Source: JBEBXQ01 sp040391535 (GTDB taxonomy: Bacteria > Bacteroidota > Bacteroidia > Cytophagales > Spirosomataceae). From it: a DNA stretch of 64,000 nucleotides. The stretch covers positions 30,062 to 94,061 of the forward strand of contig JBEBXQ010000002.1 of assembly GCA_040391535.1 (NCBI GenBank), written 5' to 3'. Positions within the stretch are counted from its first letter, which is position 1, and each line of letters opens with the position of its first letter. This document shows, piece by piece, positions 37,345 through 46,221 of this stretch. The position numbers and the translations under genes were made by a program. Below the pieces are notes generated by a model that saw only the letters and a list, made by a program, of their open reading frames with translations, was not told the DNA's origin and made no database searches.

Positions 37345-38946
37345 TCAGGACACCTCTATACTTCCTTCTATTCTGATCTGTTCCAGAAAATAAGTATCAT
37401 GAGATACGACGATGAGCGTACCCTGATATTCATTGACAGCCGCTGTAAGGATTTCTGTATTCTGAATATCCAGGTTATTGACAGGCTCATCCAGCACAAT
37501 CACATCAGGTTTCTGATGCCCGATTGTAAGACAACAGAGCTGCAGACGCATCCTTTCGCCACCGCTCAGCGCAGCGCAGGGTTTACCCCAGTCGTCTTTA
37601 GTGAACAGAAAACGGGTGAGCCTGGTTTTGATTTCGTGTTCCTGCAGGCCCGAAGTATTGAAATACTGTGCCTGATCACAGACACTTAGTGTATTACGGA
37701 TCAGGGAATAATCCTGATCAATATAAACCGCTTTGTTAAATGCTCTGGAGATGGTACCGGTAGCGGGCTCCAACGTACCCAGTATCATTTTAATAAGGGT
37801 TGTTTTTCCGGATCCGTTCAATCCTTTTAAAGCTATACGCTGCCCGCTGGTGATCTGAAAGCTCAGGCTTTCTTTCCAAAGGAGATGATCGTGATACGCA
37901 AAATTTATTTCGCTGGCAGTACATAGTATTTTACCTTTATGCAGATCAGAATTATCAAACCCGAATTTCATTTTACTGATATCATGTACTGTCGCACGCA
38001 GTTCATGTAATTCATGCGAAATACCGGCTGTTTTCTCAGCATGGACATTCTTCATCTTCGATGAGCTGTTTTCGGCATTGTTCCGTAAAGTATTCATCAT
38101 GATCCGGGCGACACCTGCTTTTTCCTGTTTGGATTTACCCCGTGCATCCAGCTTTTGCTGCCGCTCCTGTGTTTCTCTTTCTTTTTCTCTTGCTTTACGG
38201 AGCGCTTTTTCCTTAGCGTGAATATCATTACTCAGAGCATTGATTTCAATTTGTTTCTGCTCCGCATAAAAATCATAGTTTCCGCCATACACGGTTATTC
38301 CCCGTGGGCTCATTTCACAAACTGTATTCAGAAGATTGAGTAGGGTACGGTCATGGCTGACGACCATCAGTGCACACGTTGTGGATTCTATAAACCGGTA
38401 TAATTGCTGTCGTCCTGCATTATCAAGATGATTACTGGGTTCATCCAGTAAAACAAATTCAGGTTCATGAACCGATATCCCCGCCAGAAACACTTTCATT
38501 TTCTGGCCGCCACTTAAAGATGCCATCGGCTGAGCCAGCTCAACACCGTCGAGCCCCCACTCCTTCAGCGCGGAGCTGCACCTTTCCTCAATGGTCCAGT
38601 CATCATTCAATATCCCGAAATACCGGATATCAGCACTGCCATCCAGAATAGCACTCAGCGCCTTTAATTTTTCATCAACGTGTAGCGCCTGCCCTACCGT
38701 CAGGTGGTTGAACTGTCCGAAAATTTGGGGCACATAATAAGGAATATGATCCCGTTTCAGCTGGCCGCCGGAAGGCACCACTTCCCCGGCAATGATCTTC
38801 AGCAATGTAGATTTACCGACACCATTATTACCGGTCAGGGCAATTTTATCCTGCCGGTTTATAACCAGGCTGATATCAGAAAATAATAAATCTCCGTTTG
38901 GATGTATATACGCAGCGTTTTGTAAAGTAAACATAATTTCTTTCAT
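37345..38946 (-). CDS. ABC-F family ATP-binding protein
   Basis: The 533-residue protein has two ABC domains and no membrane segments. The first has TGNNGVGKSTLL (K45), LSGGQKMKVFLAG and VLLDEPSNHLD. The second has LNGSGKTTLIKM, LSGGERMRLQLC and VLDEPVNNLD. The linker is long and highly charged (RKAREKERETQERQQK). ABC-F proteins act on the ribosome, and some confer resistance to 50S antibiotics. Resistance by this copy is not proven, but a leader peptide and hairpin just upstream are in keeping with it. Translation may start at 38946 or at the second ATG, 38934. Confidence 0.88.
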   Translation of the reverse strand: MKEIMFTLQNAAYIHPNGDLLFSDISLVINRQDKIALTGNNGVGKSTLLKIIAGEVVPSGGQLKRDHIPYYVPQIFGQFNHLTVGQALHVDEKLKALSAILDGSADIRYFGILNDDWTIEERCSSALKEWGLDGVELAQPMASLSGGQKMKVFLAGISVHEPEFVLLDEPSNHLDNAGRQQLYRFIESTTCALMVVSHDRTLLNLLNTVCEMSPRGITVYGGNYDFYAEQKQIEINALSNDIHAKEKALRKAREKERETQERQQKLDARGKSKQEKAGVARIMMNTLRNNAENSSSKMKNVHAEKTAGISHELHELRATVHDISKMKFGFDNSDLHKGKILCTASEINFAYHDHLLWKESLSFQITSGQRIALKGLNGSGKTTLIKMILGTLEPATGTISRAFNKAVYIDQDYSLIRNTLSVCDQAQYFNTSGLQEHEIKTRLTRFLFTKDDWGKPCAALSGGERMRLQLCCLTIGHQKPDVIVLDEPVNNLDIQNTEILTAAVNEYQGTLIVVSHDTYFLEQIRIEGSIEVS

Positions 38947-38988
38947 CTAAAGATTTACAATAGGACAAACCCTGTTCAGGTTTATCAT
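38947..38988 (-). promoter_or_regulatory. Leader peptide ORF and hairpin upstream of the ABC-F gene
   Basis: A 13-codon ORF (MINLNRVCPIVNL) ends in TAG immediately before the ABC-F ATG, with no base between. The same region folds. The inner stem pairs 38964-38971 with 38979-38986 (8 bp, one G-U). The outer stem pairs 38947-38954 with 38987-38995 (one bulge) and covers the bases directly before the ABC-F start. This is the layout of translation attenuation, in which a stalled ribosome on the leader would open the start site. Structure and role are inferred. Confidence 0.55.
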
Positions 38989-39043
38989 CTTTTAGTGGTC
39001 GGAAAGAAATTATATTTTACATCCTCGTTTATAGAATTGAATT

Positions 39044-39052
39044 GCAAAGGTA
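39044..39052 (-). promoter_or_regulatory. -7 promoter element of the ABC-F gene
   Basis: TACCTTTGC on the minus strand matches TAnnTTTGC. Transcription would start near 39037, giving a leader of about 90 bases that contains the leader peptide and hairpin. No clear -33 TTG is seen. Confidence 0.6.
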
Positions 39053-39120
39053 TAAAAAAACTTTTATTCTGCATAAAGGGGGCCTCTATGGCATTATGCC
39101 GGTGCAATTGACCCGGGTGA

Positions 39121-40569
39121 TTATTTCCGATAGTCTAAGGCAGGTTCACGGTCTCCTAACAGCGGATTGTACTGAAAATTACTCCCCCTGACTTTCAGCC
39201 ATTCTTCTTTTGCCGAATGAATGTGCTCAGGGTCAGAAAGCAAATCAAGAATGGTCGTCGCCATCGCCTTGGCAGCCACCATCATCCCCTTCATTCCAAT
39301 ACCGGATCCTCCTGCGGCAACCGCCTGCCAGCTATGTGCTGCTGTTCCGGGTACCCAGGTCGCAACCCGTAGCCCAACAGTGGGTACTACCCAGCTGACA
39401 TCACCCACATCTGTAGATCCGCCGATATTCTCAGCTAACGCGGAAAACGGCAGAATCCGGTTTGCCCCCGGTCTGGGTACTGATCCAAAAGTCACACCCA
39501 GCGTTTCGCTGATCTTTTCTGCAAACTGTGCCTCTTCAGGAGAATACTCCACCCCGCCTATTTTTTCAAGATTAGTGTGCAACAGACTTGCCAGCCCTTC
39601 AACCGGTAAAATATCGTGTGTTCCTCCTATGATCTCTACCTCCGCAGTTGTGCCTGTTCCCATGGCGGCTCCTTCTGCAGCTTTTACAATGCGGCTCCAG
39701 ATATCTCTGACAACATCCCGGTTATAGTGCCGCGCATAATAGTAGCCTTCCGCGAAGTCCGGCACTACATTGGGAGCTTCCCCGCCTTTGGTAATCACAT
39801 AATGAATTCTTGCATCAGAAGGCACATGTTCCCGCATCATGTTGATCATATAGTTCAGGGCTTCGACTCCATCCAGGGCAGATCTTCCCCGTTCCGGTGC
39901 ACTTGCCGCATGAGCAGAGATACCCCTGAACCTGATCTTTCCTGAAATATTAGCCAGCGCACTCAGCGGATTTGCCTTATTCTGATCAGAGGGGTGCCAG
40001 TGTAATGCGACGTCCGTATCTGAAAATACACCTTCCCTTACCAGATAAACTTTCCCCGAACCCCCTTCTTCAGCAGGAGATCCGATCACTTTGATGGTCC
40101 CCAGTTTCCCCGATTTCTTTAACCAGTTTTTCACAGCAATCGCAGCAGCGACCGAACCCGTCCCAAACAGGTGATGCCCGCATGCATGACCGGCCTTCTG
40201 CCCTTCAATGGTTTTACGGTAGGGTACTGCTTCCTGCGCCAGTCCAGGCAGGGCATCATATTCTGCCAAAATACTGATAACTGGCTTTTGGTTACCGTAC
40301 GTAGCAACAAAAGCAGTTGGAATGCCTGCGACACCCCTTTCTATAGTAAAACCTTCCTTCTGCAGGGTTTCCTGCAATAATGCTGAGCTTTTGATTTCCT
40401 GATAACCCACTTCGGCATAGTCCCAGATTTTTTTCGCAATGTCTGTATAGTAAGCAGACTTACTGTCAATTTCTTTAATAATGGCTTCTTTCTCACGGGC
40501 TTTGTCGGCTTGCTTATCCTGAGAAGAGTTAAATGAAAGGAAGCCAAGAATAATGCAGAATAATTTCAT
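39121..40569 (-). CDS. M20 family amidohydrolase (AbgB-like)
   Basis: The 482-residue protein is like p-aminobenzoyl-glutamate hydrolase subunit B. It shows ILAEYDALPGL, GHACGHHLFGT (metal ligands), GSPAEEGGSGK and RGISAHAASAPERGRSALDG. The N-terminus has a hydrophobic stretch (LFCIILGFLSFNSS), suggesting export, unlike the cytoplasmic E. coli protein. It should cleave an N-acyl amide, with the substrate unknown. It follows the amidohydrolase at 40628 by 58 bases and is probably in the same transcript. Confidence 0.85.
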   Translation of the reverse strand: MKLFCIILGFLSFNSSQDKQADKAREKEAIIKEIDSKSAYYTDIAKKIWDYAEVGYQEIKSSALLQETLQKEGFTIERGVAGIPTAFVATYGNQKPVISILAEYDALPGLAQEAVPYRKTIEGQKAGHACGHHLFGTGSVAAAIAVKNWLKKSGKLGTIKVIGSPAEEGGSGKVYLVREGVFSDTDVALHWHPSDQNKANPLSALANISGKIRFRGISAHAASAPERGRSALDGVEALNYMINMMREHVPSDARIHYVITKGGEAPNVVPDFAEGYYYARHYNRDVVRDIWSRIVKAAEGAAMGTGTTAEVEIIGGTHDILPVEGLASLLHTNLEKIGGVEYSPEEAQFAEKISETLGVTFGSVPRPGANRILPFSALAENIGGSTDVGDVSWVVPTVGLRVATWVPGTAAHSWQAVAAGGSGIGMKGMMVAAKAMATTILDLLSDPEHIHSAKEEWLKVRGSNFQYNPLLGDREPALDYRK

Positions 40570-40627
40570 AAGGATTCAGTGTCCGGGAGAATGTCCCATT
40601 CTGTTTTTTCGTTCGTGATATACAATG

Positions 40628-41953
40628 CTATAATTTGTTTTTAACCCAGGTGCCGTTAAGCATCACCGCTTCAATCTGATGCATGGCACTTAAATCGACA
40701 GAAGGATCTCCGTTAACAAGGATCAGATCAGCAGCCTTGCCCGCTTCAATACTACCCAACCGGGAGCTGTTCATGAAGTAACCGGCATTGAGGACAGTCC
40801 CTGCCTTTATAATTTCCAGTGGTGTCATACCTGCCATTTGCAATAACTCCATTTCCCGCAGATAGGCTTCACCGGTTTTTGCATATTCAACATGCGAATG
40901 GGACCCGATAACCACTTTCAGGCCTTCTTTATGAGCTATTTCAACAAATTTTATCATGTTTCTGAATCCCTTTACCTTAAAATCATCGGTTCCATTCGTG
41001 TCAGGTTGTTTTTCGAATGCCGCAAGTGTCGGACACAGCACTACATTTTTTGACAGCGCGAGTTTGATCACTTCTTTTACCTTTGGTGATTCCATATCCA
41101 CAGAAGCCCATAACCGGTACCGCTCATCTCTCCGGGCATTGTTATCCTCTTCCACTTTACTGATAAATTGGTCTTTCGCGGCTTTTTCTGCAATGGATGT
41201 ACCAAAAGATGTAACATGCTCCACCCCGTTGATACCAGCTGTAATGGCATCCACGGCACTCACCAGTTCAAGGTGTGCCACCACCGGGATTTTATGATTG
41301 GCTGCGGCCGCAATAACATCCTTATAAAATTTCAGGGGTAACCGAAAGTAAATCTTCACTGCGGTTGCTCCGTTTTTATAGTAACTGTCTACCATTTGCC
41401 CGGCATGTTCGTTGCTGCGTACCAGGGTGGCCTGCTGTCCGTAAGCTGCCGGAGGATAATCCAGATGCGCACCCGTCAGAAATATACGGGGAAGCGGCTT
41501 GTCGGCGAAACTGATCGATTGGTAAAATGTAAACGGGTGTCCGGGATCTCTGAAAGAAGTAACCCCGTTGGCCAGGAAAAGCTGTGCGATTTCGTTATCG
41601 TTCACCGTGTGCAGGTGAGCATCGATCAGGCCGGGCAGGAGCGATTTACCTTCTCCGTTAATGATCTCCGTATCTTTCCTGAGCTCTTTGACTGCTTCGC
41701 CGGATCCCACATGGGTAATCACTCCCTTCTTAACAACGACAAATCCTTTCTCAACCGGTTGACCACCGTGACCATCGATGATCCGGACGTTCTCAATCAG
41801 CAGCGTGGATGGATTTGATCTGACGACCGTATTGTATTCCTTTAAATAAGGCTGCCCTAAAGATTCCCCCGCTTGCTGTGCAACCATTGAAACAGATGTG
41901 CCAAGTAAAAATACAATACCCACCATGGCACGAATCATCGCTGTTTTCCGCAT
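40628..41953 (-). CDS. Exported amidohydrolase family protein
   Basis: The 441-residue protein has a signal peptide ending near SMVAQQ (residue 26). The metal-binding HxH is at H113/H115 (LLPGLIDAHLHTV). Later ligands are VVAHLEL, GVEHVTSFG and IGSHSHVEY. The final SIEAGKAADLILVNGDP is standard for imidazolonepropionase-like members. A histidine (GSHSH) stands where most relatives have the catalytic aspartate (GTDS), which could change metal binding. It heads a probable two-gene operon with the M20 amidase. Confidence 0.84.
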   Translation of the reverse strand: MRKTAMIRAMVGIVFLLGTSVSMVAQQAGESLGQPYLKEYNTVVRSNPSTLLIENVRIIDGHGGQPVEKGFVVVKKGVITHVGSGEAVKELRKDTEIINGEGKSLLPGLIDAHLHTVNDNEIAQLFLANGVTSFRDPGHPFTFYQSISFADKPLPRIFLTGAHLDYPPAAYGQQATLVRSNEHAGQMVDSYYKNGATAVKIYFRLPLKFYKDVIAAAANHKIPVVAHLELVSAVDAITAGINGVEHVTSFGTSIAEKAAKDQFISKVEEDNNARRDERYRLWASVDMESPKVKEVIKLALSKNVVLCPTLAAFEKQPDTNGTDDFKVKGFRNMIKFVEIAHKEGLKVVIGSHSHVEYAKTGEAYLREMELLQMAGMTPLEIIKAGTVLNAGYFMNSSRLGSIEAGKAADLILVNGDPSVDLSAMHQIEAVMLNGTWVKNKL

Positions 41954-42000
41954 CTTAAATGATTGATCTTTAAATGAATTTGTATTGCTTTACTCTGTTC

Positions 42001-42008
42001 CAAATTTA
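42001..42008 (-). promoter_or_regulatory. -7 promoter element of the two-gene amidohydrolase operon
   Basis: TAAATTTG on the minus strand fits TAnnTTTG and lies 47 bases upstream of the amidohydrolase start. It suggests that the two amidohydrolase genes can be transcribed separately from the SusCD block behind them. Confidence 0.5.
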
Positions 42009-42156
42009 GTGATAATAATGGAAGTCATACCGCTTACAGCCAGATAATGCACCAAGACAATAAAAAAATCTTCTCAGGACCTGTTGGTCATTAAGTTGTG
42101 AGTAGATTGGTATTCAAAACGGTTACATCCATTCATAACCCTGACCTTCAGTCCGG

Positions 42157-43356
42157 TCATCGTAGCGATTTTGTGGGCACAATGGCTAATTCGCATTGCC
42201 GCTTTTCTTCATCGGGGAAATTAGCTGTATACACTATGTACAGCTCATTTCCGTATTCATGTACGCTGGGGTAATGGGATAACAAGGGGCTGCCAGGGCC
42301 GGGTGACTGAATCTTATAAATTTTTGAAAAAGAGAAAGGATTTTCTTCGTTCTCCGAAACAGCAATAGCCAGTACCGTTCTCGCTTTAAAGTTCTCCTCC
42401 ACCGGTTTTGAAACCGGATAATTAAATACTATATAGCCCCTGCCATCACGAAGTCTGCCCGCATACAATTTTGACGAAAGCGCACTGAAATTATGTTCCT
42501 TCACTTTTTCCCAGGTTTCGCCATAATTATTGCTGATAAAAACATCGGGCTTATTATCCTTGCTGTTCACCCGTGTGAAAGCGTAAATCCTGTTGCTGTC
42601 AGGTATAATCGTGGTTTCAGGATGCTGCCCTTCACTGAACTCCGTTTCCTGTAACCTGACAACTTTCCAGTCTTTTTCCAGATCATCACCTGCACTGACT
42701 AACACCGCAGGTATTAAAGGAAGCTCACCCGGTGAAGCTGCGAGTCTGCCCGCTATCATCCAGTTACCATTTTGAAGTTTTACGGGCGCACAATTGGGCA
42801 GGAAGAGTTCACCGGTGACTCCAACTTTACCCCAGGATTTTTTCCCGGCATCATACCGGTAAGTAGTGGTGTTGATGATGCGGTCGTGATCGGTCATTGT
42901 TCCCACAAAAGCATATAAATCATCCTGAAAAGACAGCATCTGTGCAGGAACATAATGAATACCTTTTTTTTCGGTATCTTCTGCAACAACTTCAACTTCT
43001 GACCACGTTACCCCATTGTCAGACGACCGCCTTGCTCTGATGCACGATTCATCGGAAATTTCTTCCTCAGGGCAATTATACCAGGCAGCGATCAACTCAC
43101 CTTTATGGTCGGTAACAGCAGGATCATGTAAGAATTTATACTTCCCATTACTGGGTTCTATTAAAACGTGCCGGATTCCCTCAGGAAAGCTGAGTTCAGA
43201 CTCCGGCACGATAACTGTTTCATCGGTAAAGATTTCTAATCTTTCATTTCCCTGGTCCTTTTCTGCCGCTTCTGCAGCATCTTTCTGAGATGAACTGCAC
43301 CCCGGACATAAAAACCACACTAAAAAGACACTACATAAATAATATACAGTCCGCAT
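42157..43356 (-). CDS. Lipoprotein with Asp-box (BNR/sialidase-like) propeller
   Basis: The 399-residue protein has a lipoprotein signal (lipobox LCPGC). Two Asp-box motifs are clear: RRSSDNGVTW near residue 110 and SNNYGETW near residue 280. These are typical of six-bladed sialidase-like propellers. The catalytic tyrosine and arginine triad of true sialidases cannot be assigned with certainty, so I do not call it a sialidase. It is 93 bases downstream of the metallo-beta-lactamase-fold gene, in the SusCD block. Confidence 0.78.
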   Translation of the reverse strand: MRTVYYLCSVFLVWFLCPGCSSSQKDAAEAAEKDQGNERLEIFTDETVIVPESELSFPEGIRHVLIEPSNGKYKFLHDPAVTDHKGELIAAWYNCPEEEISDESCIRARRSSDNGVTWSEVEVVAEDTEKKGIHYVPAQMLSFQDDLYAFVGTMTDHDRIINTTTYRYDAGKKSWGKVGVTGELFLPNCAPVKLQNGNWMIAGRLAASPGELPLIPAVLVSAGDDLEKDWKVVRLQETEFSEGQHPETTIIPDSNRIYAFTRVNSKDNKPDVFISNNYGETWEKVKEHNFSALSSKLYAGRLRDGRGYIVFNYPVSKPVEENFKARTVLAIAVSENEENPFSFSKIYKIQSPGPGSPLLSHYPSVHEYGNELYIVYTANFPDEEKRQCELAIVPTKSLR

Positions 43357-43449
43357 GAGGATATGGGTAAGGATGTAGAAATAATATACCGTTTAATGAA
43401 TCATTGATACGGGTAAAATTACTTATACATCTAAACGCATTCCGGCAGA

Positions 43450-44706
43450 TTACTTACTCATATAAGGTCCGAATTTTGCCTTTACAATCTGTTTTTCATT
43501 TGTATCATCCAGTATATACACCATATACGATTCACCACCGGGTACTACCCTCACCACAATATGCCCTTGCTGGCTGGCAATTTTATTCACTTTATCACCT
43601 AATCTTTCCCGGGCTGTATCAATAATATTGGTGGCAAAAAGTTCTCTGGGGCCTTCATAGATTTCTTCAGACATGATTCTGTCCAGCGGATCAGGGGCGG
43701 GATGATAAGAATCCCATGCCTGTAAAATGCTTACCCGGGGCTGAAGCACGCTCAGAAAAAAAGCATTTTGTGCGTCAACATAGCCATGATGATTAAGTAC
43801 ATGTACATCTACTGGCCCCGTAACCCTGGCAACCGGCGTCTCAATATCATGCCATGCCGGGCTGTTTTTGGATGGTACCCCGATTAAGTCACCGCCGGTA
43901 AAATAATCAAACAGTCCGTAGGATAATTTAAAACCGATACTGCTCCCGTTTTCGGAGGGAAAATGACTGGAAAGGGTCTCCACGGGAGGATAGTGATTTT
44001 CGGCTTCATCACCCTTGCCCGTCCAGACGACCCCATTCGCCACCAGGTTCCGGATTTGAAATCCCGGATAACTGTCCGGATCCTTTAACAACGAGATTTG
44101 CTGTTTACTTCCTACTTTGAATTGTTCAGCCTGTACGTTTTTGTTTTTTACCTGCCATTCAACGAAACTGCGGTAGTTAACAATATGATCCTGAGTGAGC
44201 GGTTTAGGCCAGTTATAACCCGGCCAGTTTCTGTCAATAATTTTCGTAGCAGGAATATATTCAAGCACTTCCGAGATTCCGGTCAGTACATACCCGCCCT
44301 TGCCGGTTTTCAACCCTGGTAAAATACCACCTATATGATCTGTGTCAAAATGCGTAAGCACTACATAATCCAGTTTTTGTATACGGGCCGGCTTCAGCAC
44401 CTTCCGGATATACCGGGCGATCCACTCCCCCGGTTGCCTGCTGTCGTCCGGAACAGCTTTCGCGGCGTTTGCATCCATTTTACGGGTATGTACCCCGGCA
44501 TCCACTAGCATCGTGGTGCCGTCAGGGAGCATAAAAAGGGCACACTCTCCCTTTCCCGTATTGATATGGTGAATATCCATCAATCCTTTCTTCCATTCTG
44601 GAAAAGGCTTTCCGATTTCCTGGGCAGTCAGAGAAAAGGAAGCCAACAGGAATGCTCCTGCCAGCATTCCTGTTTTAGACCGGTTAAAACAACTTTTTGT
44701 CATCAT
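43450..44706 (-). CDS. Exported metallo-beta-lactamase-fold hydrolase
   Basis: The 418-residue protein has a signal peptide ending near LTAQE. It resembles the ComEC-type metallo-beta-lactamase group: TGKGECALFMLPDGTTMLVDAG, then the zinc motif LTHFDTDHIGG (HxxxDH type), FTGGDL and LNHHGYVDAQN. Family enzymes hydrolyse phosphodiesters, lactams or esters; the substrate here is unknown. It is encoded 45 bases downstream of susD, so it probably acts on the imported ligand or its fragments in the periplasm. Confidence 0.82.
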   Translation of the reverse strand: MMTKSCFNRSKTGMLAGAFLLASFSLTAQEIGKPFPEWKKGLMDIHHINTGKGECALFMLPDGTTMLVDAGVHTRKMDANAAKAVPDDSRQPGEWIARYIRKVLKPARIQKLDYVVLTHFDTDHIGGILPGLKTGKGGYVLTGISEVLEYIPATKIIDRNWPGYNWPKPLTQDHIVNYRSFVEWQVKNKNVQAEQFKVGSKQQISLLKDPDSYPGFQIRNLVANGVVWTGKGDEAENHYPPVETLSSHFPSENGSSIGFKLSYGLFDYFTGGDLIGVPSKNSPAWHDIETPVARVTGPVDVHVLNHHGYVDAQNAFFLSVLQPRVSILQAWDSYHPAPDPLDRIMSEEIYEGPRELFATNIIDTARERLGDKVNKIASQQGHIVVRVVPGGESYMVYILDDTNEKQIVKAKFGPYMSK

Positions 44707-44751
44707 AAAATTTAAGTTTCGGTTCGTTACTATCCATCAACCAAGGTGCTG

Positions 44752-46218
44752 TTAATAATCAGGGTTTTGCTTTATTTCAGGCATCACATCAATGACGCTT
44801 TCCGGAATGGGGAATAGTAAATTTTTCTCCGACACCGGGAATCCTTTCCCTTTGAGCACTTCTACCAACCGGCCGGTTCTTTTCAGATCAAATGACCTGT
44901 GCATTTCATGCGTAAGTTCCATTCTTCTTTCATGCTCAATGGCCAGCGGCAAAGCCGGATACAGCGATGAAGGATAACCAGCTGATCCGTAAGCAGGAAG
45001 CCCTACCCTTGCCCTTACAGCATTAAGATAAACAGGATCTTCAGTAACTTCCGCATACATCAGCAGAATGTCGGCATAACGGATAATCTCAAAATTCTGT
45101 CCGGGATTGGCCCAGTTACCATCAAAGAATTTAAAAGTATAGGGGTACGGCACAAAATTACCGGTGGTCTGATCCGTAAACCCATCCATAATACTGATGG
45201 TTCTCCGGGGATCATCGTTTTCAAATTCACTCAATAAATCCGGGGAAGGGACATTCACCCCACGGCCTCTGAATGAACCGGGGACACCCGGCAGATTGAA
45301 GGTGATATGAAATGGTGCATAAGCCGTCTGGTGATTTGAATTAAATGCATTCGCACCCGCCATGTATTGCGCTTCAAAAACAGACTCCCGGGAGTTTTTG
45401 GTACCAGATAAAAAATTATGCCGGAAATCCTCCTTATCTGTTTTCCCGTCATTGTTGGCATCTAACGAAAAACGTCCGCTGTTGATAATGTACTCAAGTT
45501 CGGCCTGCGCTGATGATTTATCGTTTCTGGTAAGGTAAATTTTGGCCAGCAATGCAGCAGCAGCATAACGGGTCAATCTGCCGGTTTCAGCAGTGGGATA
45601 ACTTTCGGGTAGATATGCCCTGGCTTTAATTAAATCAGCAATAATCTGTCCGTAAACGACATCCGGCTCTTCTCTTAAATAGTCATAGGCCTGGGCAGGG
45701 CTGATCCTGTTCAGGATTAACGGAATACCGCCAAAAGCCCGCACAAGGTTAAAGTAAGCAAAAGAGCGGACTGTCAACGCTTCACCAATCCACTGGTTTT
45801 TAATACGCTCATCAATATCAAGTGAAGTCTGCTCTACCTGCATCAGTATATTATTGCAGATAAATATAGCATTGTAAGTTGTATTCCATGCTGATAATAT
45901 CCTGGAGTTGCTTGCTCTGATACTATAATTGCTTATGGTTTCGTCAGCGGCTCCGTCAACATCACCATAAGTAAATTGTACCTCTGTGTTATCCGAATAT
46001 AATTCACCATATAAATCCGCGACACTGGCGGCATCGGCTAATCTTCCCAATTGCCTGTAAACATTATCGGCGGCCTGTTTTAATTCCGCTTCAGTATTAT
46101 AATAGTTACCCTCCGAAAGTTGTGTCAGGGGGTATAGATTCAAATTATCAATACTGCAGCTGCTGACCAGCAACCCAGCCATAGCGATTATTACTTTATA
46201 TTTTCTTCCTGATTTCAT
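44752..46218 (-). CDS. susD: SusD/RagB-type outer-membrane lipoprotein
   Basis: This 488-residue lipoprotein has the lipobox VSSCS (Cys about residue 20) followed by NLNLYPLTQLSEGNYY, the usual start of RagB/SusD proteins. The helical TPR region shows AEALTVRSFAYFNLVRAFGGIPLI, cut here to its core FAYFNLVRAFGG. The C-terminal part has RYADILLMYAE and EHERRMEL. It forms the ligand-binding lid of the SusC channel encoded just upstream. The gene starts 3 bases after the susC stop. Confidence 0.93.
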   Translation of the reverse strand: MKSGRKYKVIIAMAGLLVSSCSIDNLNLYPLTQLSEGNYYNTEAELKQAADNVYRQLGRLADAASVADLYGELYSDNTEVQFTYGDVDGAADETISNYSIRASNSRILSAWNTTYNAIFICNNILMQVEQTSLDIDERIKNQWIGEALTVRSFAYFNLVRAFGGIPLILNRISPAQAYDYLREEPDVVYGQIIADLIKARAYLPESYPTAETGRLTRYAAAALLAKIYLTRNDKSSAQAELEYIINSGRFSLDANNDGKTDKEDFRHNFLSGTKNSRESVFEAQYMAGANAFNSNHQTAYAPFHITFNLPGVPGSFRGRGVNVPSPDLLSEFENDDPRRTISIMDGFTDQTTGNFVPYPYTFKFFDGNWANPGQNFEIIRYADILLMYAEVTEDPVYLNAVRARVGLPAYGSAGYPSSLYPALPLAIEHERRMELTHEMHRSFDLKRTGRLVEVLKGKGFPVSEKNLLFPIPESVIDVMPEIKQNPDY

Positions 46219-46221
46219 ATT

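Noticed and set aside
38934..38946. Using only the second ATG (38934) as the start of the ABC-F gene
   Set aside because: The leader peptide stop directly abuts the ATG at 38946, which favours the first ATG, although the second cannot be excluded.
42157..43356. Calling the Asp-box lipoprotein a true sialidase
   Set aside because: Asp boxes define only the propeller fold; the catalytic Arg triad and Tyr/Glu pair could not be assigned.
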